NCBI GenBank assembly: GCA_963778375.1
Contig: CAVZTX010000021.1
Span: 186,001-250,000 of the forward strand
DNA length: 64,000 nucleotides
From: CAVZTX01 sp963778375
Lineage (GTDB): Bacteria; Chloroflexota; Ktedonobacteria; Ktedonobacterales; Ktedonobacteraceae
Direction of reading: 5' to 3'
Below the pieces are notes generated by a model. It made no database searches, was not told where the DNA came from, and saw nothing but the letters and a program-made list of their open reading frames with translations. Numbering within the stretch: the stretch's first letter is position 1; each line of letters begins with the position of its first letter. A program made the position numbers and the translations under genes. This document shows, piece after piece, positions 57,229-64,000 of this stretch.

Positions 57229-59199
57229 TTAACCAATTAGACCGCTTGTCGGGAAAGCGTCGTCTACTTCAGAAGCAGCTTCCCCGTGAGTTTCCGTTGT
57301 TGCTCCATTCGTGTGTACTCCTCCATTGCCATTACTAATAGCGGAGGCCAGAAGCGCGATAGACATAGGTTCAATGATATCACGGGCCACAGCCTTGCCC
57401 CGTTGCTCGTCGCTCCAATCGTGAGGGTAGCTTCCATCGACAGCAGACGAGAGCGTTGCCAGGACATTTGGATCAGCCTCGGGCTGTTGTGCCTTACGAG
57501 CGATAAGTGCCATTGTCAAACCGAGCAAGGCCCGGCTGCGATTCATGCCCGATGATGGAGCCGTTGCTGCCTGCGCAGCCACAGCCGCTTGCCCGGTATT
57601 GCTTCGACGTAGTGGAATCTCACGCAAGAAGAGTACCGAGACCAGACCCAATAGCATGACAATGAAGCCCAGAAAGAAAACGTTATCGATACCACTAGCC
57701 AAGCTTACCTTCACAGCCTCGAAAAACTGATGAAAGAGTGCCAGGCCCTGAGCACCAAAGGAAGCAAACTTGTGCTGAATAGCCGCCAGAGTGTTTGGAT
57801 CCAGGAGCACTTGGGGGTTCTGGAGCGATGGTGGTATGAGCTTTGCGATCGTTTTTGGCAAGTTACTCTGCAAGGAACCTTGAAATCCGTTAATCATGAT
57901 CGTACCCATCACCGCTACGCCAATAGTTGAGCCGATAGAGCGGAAGAAGGTAAGACCGGCGGTAACTTCACCGAGTTGCCGGAATGGAAAAGCGTTCTGC
58001 ACAACGATAGTGAAGAGGCTCATCATTACACCTATGCCCAATCCAGTAACAATCATGTTGACAGAGATGAGTCCCTCGGATATGCTTGCATTCATGCGCG
58101 AAAGCAGGAACATGCCAATTGAGGCGGCTACGAAGCCAAAGATGGCCAATATCTTGTAACGACCGGTGCGCGAAAGAATTTGTCCACCTACAACGCTACT
58201 GAACATGAAGCCGAGCATCATAGGCGTCAGTACAATACCTGAATTCGTCGCGCTATTGCCACTTACGGCCTGTACGAAGAGCGGCAGGTACAGAATTGCC
58301 CCGAACATTCCAGCACTCAGCAGGAACATCGCGATGGTTGAGATCAGGAAAATGCTGTTTTTGAAGAGGCGAGGACTGATGATCGGCTCGGCTGCCCGCA
58401 GTTCGATCAAGACGAAGACAACCAATGCCACAGCGGAAAAGACGAACAGGCCAATGACTTGCCAGGAGTTCCAGGCATATTGTGTGCCAGCCCATGAGAA
58501 AGCCAGTAGCAGTGGTACAGCACATGCGACCAGGGCAATTACGCCTGCATAGTCAATCGTATGATGCACGCGGCGTAAGGCCTTCGGCAGAACAAACCCT
58601 GCTGTCAAGATGGCGAGGGCACCTACAGGCATATTCACGTAAAAGACCCAGCGCCAGCCCCAATTGTCGGTAATTGCGCCACCTAGAATTGGCCCAACGA
58701 TAGTGGCCAGACCGAAAACCGCCGTAATCAAGCCTTGCCACTTTCCACGTTCGGCAGGCGGGAAAATATCGCCGATGATGGCGATGGCTATGGGCATCAG
58801 CGCACCAGCCCCCAAGCCCTGAATGCCACGGTAAATGATCAACTGTGTCATGTCCTGACTTGTACCCGACAAAGCCGAACCGATTAAGAAAATGACCATG
58901 CCTCCGATGAAGAAAATTCTTCGACCGTAGATGTCAGAGAGCTTGCCGTAGATGGGGATCGAGACTGTAGATGCCAGTAGGTATGAAGTTGCCACCCAGG
59001 CATAATGGTCAAGACCGCCTAGATTAGCAACAATGCGCGGCAGCGCCGTGCCAACGACCGTTTGATCCAGAGCAGCTAGCAGCATGCCAAGCATCACGCC
59101 AATCAGAACCATAACAAGTCGCTGTCGGCTAAGGGTTGCACTCAGCGCCTGTGGCTCAGGGGCCGCCATTGCCGCCGACCCGGTTTGTGTTTGTGCCAT
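57229..59199 (-). CDS. DHA2-family MFS drug exporter with conserved C-terminal tail
   Basis: This 656-residue protein has 14 membrane helices, LDQTVVGTALPRIVANLGG in helix 1, GKLSDIYGRRIFF in loop 2-3, and FGLATIVGPILGGAITD as motif C. The layout matches EmrB-type multidrug exporters. A long extracytoplasmic loop lies before the last helix. The cytoplasmic tail (residues 553-623, RSRALLGLTMALIARKA to IIEPMSIALLAS) is about 73% identical by hand alignment to the tail of the exporter at 10389. A MarR gene lies upstream on the same strand and is the likely repressor. Confidence 0.9.
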   Translation of the reverse strand: MAQTQTGSAAMAAPEPQALSATLSRQRLVMVLIGVMLGMLLAALDQTVVGTALPRIVANLGGLDHYAWVATSYLLASTVSIPIYGKLSDIYGRRIFFIGGMVIFLIGSALSGTSQDMTQLIIYRGIQGLGAGALMPIAIAIIGDIFPPAERGKWQGLITAVFGLATIVGPILGGAITDNWGWRWVFYVNMPVGALAILTAGFVLPKALRRVHHTIDYAGVIALVACAVPLLLAFSWAGTQYAWNSWQVIGLFVFSAVALVVFVLIELRAAEPIISPRLFKNSIFLISTIAMFLLSAGMFGAILYLPLFVQAVSGNSATNSGIVLTPMMLGFMFSSVVGGQILSRTGRYKILAIFGFVAASIGMFLLSRMNASISEGLISVNMIVTGLGIGVMMSLFTIVVQNAFPFRQLGEVTAGLTFFRSIGSTIGVAVMGTIMINGFQGSLQSNLPKTIAKLIPPSLQNPQVLLDPNTLAAIQHKFASFGAQGLALFHQFFEAVKVSLASGIDNVFFLGFIVMLLGLVSVLFLREIPLRRSNTGQAAVAAQAATAPSSGMNRSRALLGLTMALIARKAQQPEADPNVLATLSSAVDGSYPHDWSDEQRGKAVARDIIEPMSIALLASAISNGNGGVHTNGATTETHGEAASEVDDAFPTSGLIG

Positions 59200-59407
59200 C
59201 AGATAATGTTCCTCCTCTATTTGAGGTGAGTCGTAACTTTTTGTAAATGCTAGTCACAGTAAGCAATCGGTTTTTCTCTTATATACAAGAGTATAAAAAC
59301 TTTTTGCTATGTTATCTTACATTTCGTCAACAATTTTATATGAGTGAGATATTCCATCGTCATCACTTAGGCCAGGTTCAGGTAGTGATCAAGTGATCTT
59401 TCACTTG

Positions 59408-59866
59408 TTAGTTAATACTAATCGCATCAGCCCTTTGCTCTGCAAGCCGGTTGATCGCCTGTAGACCTTGCAAGAGCGCCAACAAGTCACTCTCGTCTAA
59501 CTGTTGGATCAGGATGGGGATTTGCTGTATACCACTGAGCAGTCGTATTGAGAGGTCTTCACCCGCCTGAGTGAGTCGTACAAGTGTGCGTCGGCGGTCT
59601 TCCACATCTTCCGTACGTTCTGCCAGACCAGCCTGCACAAGTCGATCGACAAGATGACCACCTGTTGATAAGCCAATACCTAACCGCTGAGCAATTTGCC
59701 CTATAACCAGAGGCTCCCCTTCTGCCAGAATAAACAGCGTTCGAAGCTGAGGCACAGTAAGATCAATGCTCATCCAAACAGGGGCACAGTTTGCTTTGAA
59801 TCTATGCATCATTTGACGGAACTGTGCAGACGCCTTATGCTCCAGTTCTTCACGCGTTTCTACCAC
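59408..59866 (-). CDS. MarR family transcriptional regulator
   Basis: This 152-residue winged-helix protein has LTVPQLRTLFILAEGE, the recognition segment IAQRLGIGLSTGGHLVDRL and the wing RTEDVEDRRRTLVRLT, which are typical for MarR. It is upstream of and codirectional with a DHA2 exporter, the standard MarR-efflux arrangement. A palindrome at 59958-59971 lies in its own upstream region and is a likely operator. Confidence 0.87.
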   Translation of the reverse strand: MVETREELEHKASAQFRQMMHRFKANCAPVWMSIDLTVPQLRTLFILAEGEPLVIGQIAQRLGIGLSTGGHLVDRLVQAGLAERTEDVEDRRRTLVRLTQAGEDLSIRLLSGIQQIPILIQQLDESDLLALLQGLQAINRLAEQRADAISIN

Positions 59867-59957
59867 ACTATCTCTCCTTTTTAGGGATAAACTGTATCCT
59901 TATCAAGGACCACTCAGAAAGCAATCCTGACTTGTAATATAAATCTCTCTATGGTTA

Positions 59958-59971
59958 GTTGTTCAAACAAC
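59958..59971. promoter_or_regulatory. Candidate MarR operator
   Basis: GTTGTTCAAACAAC, with inverted 6-bp arms, lies about 92 bp upstream of the MarR start. The surrounding GGTTA and CCACC partly extend the symmetry. Confidence 0.5.
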
Positions 59972-60063
59972 CACCATTGGCATTCTAACATATTACTACG
60001 ATGTTGTCAATCTATTTGATAGTATAGTTTTATCACATAATATCGGAGTAAAAAGAGACAATA

Positions 60064-60888
60064 TTATGTATCCTTCAAGCTCACCTTTGCTTGTCTTGCT
60101 CGAATCAGTCCCAATATTTGTAGATGCGCCTTCGTAAGTCGTATCTGATCTGCTGTGAAATGTCCAAGATCTTGCTCGAGAATATCTATAAATCTGATGA
60201 GCACTCTTTGTACAGAAGGCAGATCAAATTGGGGTAAGGTCGAACCCATGAGGGATTGTAGGCTAGCATCTGCTTCTTTCTGAAAGGTGTGAATCGGGCG
60301 TAAACCACCATGTGTTCGTGCAAACAGTTCCACAAGAAGTCCTCGCATGTGATGTTCTATTTCAATTGCTAGCCAGATCTGCTGTCGTTGTATGGCTCTA
60401 TCTGTCTCAACAGCGTAGCGCACATCACTATCCAACAGTCGACTTAATGGAACGTCCTTTACTTGCTTGTTTGCCTTACCTGCTGCTTTGATAATCGCCT
60501 CATCAATTTGTCCCGTGAGGACTACCATGCTATCTACAATATTTGGACTGGTAGAGTGTAGGGAGTGATAGCGTATAGAAATCCCCATTAGCGATTTGAG
60601 CACAATATTCCCAGCATCCTCACCCTCTGGGATGATTATTGCTGCATGCTCTCCGATATCAGAAAAAGAATCAGACAAACGTTCCAATTCGTGAGTAACG
60701 TTAATATTCACATCGTCAGCAATTACTACATCAAGGTCTAAGTCGGAGTAGTGGTCCCAGTTGCCACGTCCAAGCGATCCGAATACTATAACAGCCAGAA
60801 TGCGAGAATCATTCGCATAGTAAGTCACGATGGCTTCCATTAGACGTTGATGCTGAGGAGTTCCTGGATACACTTGAAATCTGTTCAT
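60064..60888 (-). CDS. Nucleotidyltransferase-domain protein
   Basis: This 274-residue protein carries the polymerase-beta-type nucleotidyltransferase motif GSLGRGN (residues 37-43) followed by SDLDLDVV with metal-binding Asp49 and Asp51. The C-terminal half is helical (HHMRGLLVELFARTHGGL, IRFIDILEQDLGHF) and resembles the substrate-binding domain of aminoglycoside-type or lincosamide-type adenylyltransferases, but the substrate cannot be fixed from this. It stands alone between the MarR gene and the response-regulator remnant. Confidence 0.8.
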   Translation of the reverse strand: MNRFQVYPGTPQHQRLMEAIVTYYANDSRILAVIVFGSLGRGNWDHYSDLDLDVVIADDVNINVTHELERLSDSFSDIGEHAAIIIPEGEDAGNIVLKSLMGISIRYHSLHSTSPNIVDSMVVLTGQIDEAIIKAAGKANKQVKDVPLSRLLDSDVRYAVETDRAIQRQQIWLAIEIEHHMRGLLVELFARTHGGLRPIHTFQKEADASLQSLMGSTLPQFDLPSVQRVLIRFIDILEQDLGHFTADQIRLTKAHLQILGLIRARQAKVSLKDT

Positions 60889-61047
60889 AGGTTGGTTCCT
60901 ATAAGGGAATAATTCCTATAGCCATTAGAATACAAACTACATACCCCTGCCAATTAGTAGAACACATTCCAAAGTGATTTAAACTATTCCTCTAAATTCC
61001 GTTTATGATTGTATCACACATGAGAACCGCTTTTTTAGGAGTAAGCC

Positions 61048-61098
61048 ATGCGTATCCTGGTAGCAGAAGATGATCCGATTGCAAACGTCTTTGGTTAA
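61048..61098 (+). pseudogene. Response-regulator N-terminal stub
   Basis: After a good RBS (AGGAG, 7-nt spacing) the frame reads MRILVAEDDPIANVFG and stops. That is the first strand and acidic pocket of a CheY-like receiver domain, cut after 16 codons. No remaining receiver sequence is recognisable downstream. Confidence 0.55.
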
Positions 61099-61274
61099 CA
61101 ACGGTGATATGGAAATTAAACAGCACACCCAGGAGATTGCCGCTGGTATAATTTATGAGAATGGGTCTGTTACGGTGAACGATACAGATGGTGTGTTGCC
61201 AAGACTTACCGATCCAGATGCAAGGAAGGATACATCCACCTCTGGCAACGGAACTCATACTGAGGAAAATAATA

Positions 61275-62645
61275 ATGAAACAAACAGGAAATACGAAAAA
61301 TAGGACAGGCGAACCTAACTGGTATCAGCAGAACACAACTCCAGCGCCTAATACATTTCCCAATACAGCGCCAGCTTCACCATCTCGATGGTCAAACATG
61401 TGGACAGCAGAACACATATTGCTTCCCTTACGCCTCTTTCTTGGCGTTACCTTTGTCTATGCTGGCATACAGAAGCTGACAGATCCCCAATATTTCAACA
61501 AATCAGCCATCGGCTATATCGGGAAACAAATCATCGCCTTTGCGAATGGATCGCCAATCCACGATTTTCTCATAAGAGTTGCAGTGCCACATGCCACGTT
61601 TTTCGGCGCGTTAGTGGCGCTTGGTGAGATAGCAATTGGTCTTGGTGCCTTACTAGGCTTCTTGCTACGCCCAGCTTCCTTCTTCGGTATGCTCCTGAGC
61701 CTAATGTTCTTCCTATCAGCGAGCTGGCATGTCTATCCATACTTCTATGGGGCAGATATCGTCTTCGCCTTTGCCTGGACCACACTACTACTAGCTGGCC
61801 CACTAAAGAGTGGTCTGCCCTCCCTGGACGCATTCCTGGTACCTCGTTTTCTCGATAGATTGGCACCAGAGACTCAAGCGACCGCTGGAAGGATTCTAAA
61901 CTTCCTACTTGGAGTAGGGCGAGTGCCTTCACAAGTGCAAACGCAACAGTTACCAGTCTTAACATCGAATGTATCAAACCAGTCACAGCTCCCAAGCTAT
62001 AGCAGCAGTGTAGGTGGTTATCCACAACAAGTGCCTCATCAGGTTATGAATCCCCAGAATCAGGCTAAGCATCGAAACGCTCCCCAACAGCCCAGACAGG
62101 TAAGCGGCTATAAGGCCCGACAGGCACACATGCAGCACGCACAAATGAATCGGCGCACCTTCTTATGGGGATTGGCTGCAGGTGGTTTAGGTATGCTCGG
62201 TCTCACATTCGTTGGACGAGCATTGCACCTATTTGGAGGTGATGATAGTACCGCTACTTTTAACCCAGCCGCACCTAGTGTTGGTAGCGGTAGTAGCACA
62301 GGAACGGCAACAGCCACTGGCTCCTCTAGCTCCTCGACGACCATCGCACAGGCCAACCAGGTAGCAACTAACAGCGCAGTCACATTTACCATCCCATCCA
62401 ACGGCGATCCAGGCGTTCTCGTTCACCTGGACAATGGGAAATTCGCCTGCTTCGACGCAACCTGTACCCATGCCGGATGCCCGGTCCAGTATGACCCCGG
62501 CAGTAAGCTCCTACTCTGTCCCTGTCACGGAGCAGAATTCGATCCAGCAAACAACGCATCAGTTGTTCAAGGACCAACTAACACACCGTTAACAGCCGTC
62601 CCTATTAAAATCGATAATGCTACGGGAGCGATTATATTGCAATGA
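61275..62645 (+). CDS. DoxX-type membrane domain fused to Tat-anchored Rieske domain
   Basis: This 456-residue protein has a DoxX/DoxD-like four-helix membrane domain (about residues 47-178, LRLFLGVTFVYAGIQKL), a Gln/Ser/Pro-rich linker (220-290), a twin-arginine segment NRRTFLWGLAAGGLG (292-306) with a second anchor helix, a Gly/Ser/Thr stalk, and a Rieske domain (about 365-456). Cluster ligands are visible in CTHAGC (Cys397, His399) and CPCHGAEF (Cys415, His418), with Cys402 and Cys417 for the disulfide. It probably passes electrons from a quinone-linked process, perhaps thiosulfate oxidation as in DoxD. ATG 61275 is preceded by GAGGAAA. No other TQO subunit is near. Confidence 0.85.
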   Translation: MKQTGNTKNRTGEPNWYQQNTTPAPNTFPNTAPASPSRWSNMWTAEHILLPLRLFLGVTFVYAGIQKLTDPQYFNKSAIGYIGKQIIAFANGSPIHDFLIRVAVPHATFFGALVALGEIAIGLGALLGFLLRPASFFGMLLSLMFFLSASWHVYPYFYGADIVFAFAWTTLLLAGPLKSGLPSLDAFLVPRFLDRLAPETQATAGRILNFLLGVGRVPSQVQTQQLPVLTSNVSNQSQLPSYSSSVGGYPQQVPHQVMNPQNQAKHRNAPQQPRQVSGYKARQAHMQHAQMNRRTFLWGLAAGGLGMLGLTFVGRALHLFGGDDSTATFNPAAPSVGSGSSTGTATATGSSSSSTTIAQANQVATNSAVTFTIPSNGDPGVLVHLDNGKFACFDATCTHAGCPVQYDPGSKLLLCPCHGAEFDPANNASVVQGPTNTPLTAVPIKIDNATGAIILQ

Positions 62646-62730
62646 TCATCCCATTTCTCCTCACTCCTATTTTGGGTTAGGGAAGCCAATTATGACTTTA
62701 CATAATGTAACATTCACAATTTCTGTGTCC

Positions 62731-63657
62731 TTACAAGGGTAGGTAGTGGGCTGAACTCTGCTCCGGTCTCGCTTTCGCATATTCATTCGTCACCGCGATG
62801 TTGCTATGGCCCAGAGTATCACGCACCACAGTAAGTGGTGCCTTTCGATCAATGGCATGCGATCCATGACAATGTCTGAGCCAGTGAGGAGAAACCTCAA
62901 ACCAGTTAGGAACACCAGCTTGTTTAGCTGCATGTCGAACAATGAGGAAAATAGTACTCGTATCCAGGCGAGTTCCTTTATAATATCCCTCACGCGAGAC
63001 CTCCTGGCGCGACTGGAACACGAAATCGGCATCCGAAGCCCCCTCGCGGATGGCTGAAAGAACCGTCCAGGAACTTTCTGAAAGAAGCACATGCCGCTGC
63101 TTATCGCCTTTACCGCTCATAATATCGAGCTGGACACCATCTGAGCGGCGGATGACATGACGCCAGCGCAGGTTACACAGCTCAGAGACTCGCAGTCCAG
63201 CAGCGTACAGCGTATGTAAAATGGCATGATTACGGGGATCTGACTCCAATAGAATCATCTTAAGAACGGTCGCTTCCGGTAAAATACGTTGAGAAATGGC
63301 ACTTTTAGCCGAAGGTGGCTTAATAGCAGCCATTACATTCGCAGGGAAGATACCCGACGTATAAGCGAAGCTATAAAGCGATTTCACCGAGTTGAGTATA
63401 CGCCGCTTGCTGTTATCCTCTAGAGGCTTCGTCTCGCCACGCTTATTCGTGATCTCAAGCTCATCAAGGTTATCGCAAAAATCCAGTGCGTCCTCAAGCG
63501 TGACCTCCGCCAGGGGCTTCTCGACGAAGTCGCGGAAAATCTCGATGTCATGCCGATATGCCCGCTGAGTATGCTCACTTTTTTTGAGGCGAACCCACAG
63601 TTCGATCAGCTTGTCTTCAGTCGTTCCTTCAGGAACAATGACCAGATCTCGTCTCAC
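62731..63657 (-). CDS. Tyrosine recombinase (XerC/D-type phage-like integrase)
   Basis: This 308-residue recombinase has an N-terminal SAM-like core-binding domain (residues to about 135) and a catalytic domain with Arg in YAAGLRVSELCNLRW, Lys in GKGDKQRH, HxxR in SPHWLRHCHG, His in LGHSNIAVT and the nucleophile Tyr in NEYAKARPEQ. All catalytic residues are present, so it looks active. The start is GTG 63657, which overlaps the stop of the upstream endonuclease gene (TAGTG). The two are translationally coupled. Confidence 0.88.
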   Translation of the reverse strand: MRRDLVIVPEGTTEDKLIELWVRLKKSEHTQRAYRHDIEIFRDFVEKPLAEVTLEDALDFCDNLDELEITNKRGETKPLEDNSKRRILNSVKSLYSFAYTSGIFPANVMAAIKPPSAKSAISQRILPEATVLKMILLESDPRNHAILHTLYAAGLRVSELCNLRWRHVIRRSDGVQLDIMSGKGDKQRHVLLSESSWTVLSAIREGASDADFVFQSRQEVSREGYYKGTRLDTSTIFLIVRHAAKQAGVPNWFEVSPHWLRHCHGSHAIDRKAPLTVVRDTLGHSNIAVTNEYAKARPEQSSAHYLPL

Positions 63658-64000
63658 TATTCGGCTCCTTCCTCATGCTCGCTATTACTTGACTGATGGA
63701 GTTCCGCGTATTTTAACAGCAAACGAATGCGCTCTGGATCATCATGCAAAAGGCCTAGCGCGTTGTTACACTCTTTACAGAGGAGCGCCCGTACTCTCTC
63801 CGTTTTATGACAATGATCCACATGAAGATTCTTTGCCTTCCCAGTTCTGTAATCTAAACCCGTTTCGGGGCGTCCACAGGCGGCACAAACTCCATTTTGA
63901 GCCACAAATAGTACTTGGTATTCTTCTGAAGTTATTCCATAATGCTGCTTCAGGTTTTTAGCTCTTACAAAAGACTCGGTATACAGGCGTTGATTTCTCT
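63657..64000 (-). CDS. Endonuclease VII-like HNH protein (5' end cut by window edge)
   Basis: The frame enters from the right edge and runs about 113 codons to 63657. It reads KNLKQHYGITSEEYQVLF, then GVCAACGRPETGL, LHVDHCHKTERVRALLCKEC and NNALGLLHDD. The two CxxC pairs plus HVDHCH match the zinc and catalytic parts of recombination endonuclease VII-type HNH nucleases of phage origin, which cleave branched DNA. It is coupled to the tyrosine recombinase by a stop-start overlap. The start lies outside the window. Confidence 0.85.
   Translation of the reverse strand, partial: RNQRLYTESFVRAKNLKQHYGITSEEYQVLFVAQNGVCAACGRPETGLDYRTGKAKNLHVDHCHKTERVRALLCKECNNALGLLHDDPERIRLLLKYAELHQSSNSEHEEGAE

Noticed and set aside
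61070..61303. 77-codon frame between the receiver stub and DoxX-Rieske gene
   Set aside because: Polar sequence without RBS, and it overlaps the true start of the next gene.
1..64000. tRNA, rRNA or riboswitch
   Set aside because: No T-loop-type motif, rRNA segment or known riboswitch core was seen by eye; a covariance-model search would be needed to exclude small RNAs.

Overview
The window looks like a chromosomal segment of a filamentous, spore-forming Chloroflexota bacterium of the Ktedonobacteria type. This is an inference from content: large HTH-cyclase-AAA regulators, MalT-like LuxR regulators with an integrase-like N-terminal arm, a zinc-ribbon/TM/lectin-like surface protein, a DoxX-Rieske fusion, CoxMSL-type hydroxylases, many DHA2 drug exporters and abundant IS remnants. 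No rRNA, tRNA or CRISPR array was found.

Layout. 0-10 kb: a DUF2182/DUF1326 pair, an XRE-cyclase-AAA regulator, an alpha/beta-hydrolase fused to a glycosyltransferase, a stand-alone LuxR HTH, an amidohydrolase and a coiled-coil protein. A two-part sequence element lies upstream of both the DUF1326 operon and the fusion gene, in the same orientation relative to each. 9.6-12.3 kb: TetR plus DHA2 exporter. 12.3-18.4 kb: a minus-strand seven-gene catabolic run (dehydrogenase, frameshifted decarboxylase-like amidohydrolase, acyl-ACP thioesterase, flavin reductase, HIT protein, hydrolase, 3-hydroxyacyl-CoA dehydrogenase) that ends at a strong hairpin. 18.6-25.6 kb: a second DHA2 exporter, DinB, and an SDR-HyuA-HyuB operon in which both hydantoinase/oxoprolinase subunits are damaged. 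26-30.6 kb: HAD hydrolase, ECF41 sigma factor with a flavin oxidoreductase, and an MFS gene cut by an in-frame TGA. 30.7-35.5 kb: a consensus promoter, a ~730-nt leader with degenerate ATGTCCC repeats, and a CoxM-CoxS-CoxL operon.

36.9-51.4 kb is an accessory island. Two ~195-bp homologous elements in inverted orientation bracket it. It contains a tyrosine recombinase gene interrupted by a small TA-flanked palindromic element and an adjoining IS630-family element, a frameshifted MalT-like regulator, several frameshifted or intact oxidoreductase/hydrolase genes, and a decayed Tn3 transposase with an internal deletion. Nearly every long gene here is broken.

51.4-64 kb is more ordinary: a PLP dehydratase, an NCS2 permease, a 3-aminobutyryl-CoA ammonia-lyase-like hotdog protein, TetR and a zinc alcohol dehydrogenase (convergent, overlapping), a MarR-DHA2-two small membrane proteins operon, a nucleotidyltransferase, a 16-codon response-regulator stub, a DoxX-Tat-Rieske fusion, and a tyrosine recombinase coupled to an endonuclease VII-like gene cut by the window edge.

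The most notable points are the shared promoter element, a conserved C-terminal tail on two of three DHA2 exporters, four in-frame TGA codons in otherwise open genes, the nested TA insertions that let the recombinase be rebuilt, and the inverted bracketing elements of the island. Single-base lesions could be real decay or sequencing errors; raw reads would decide.
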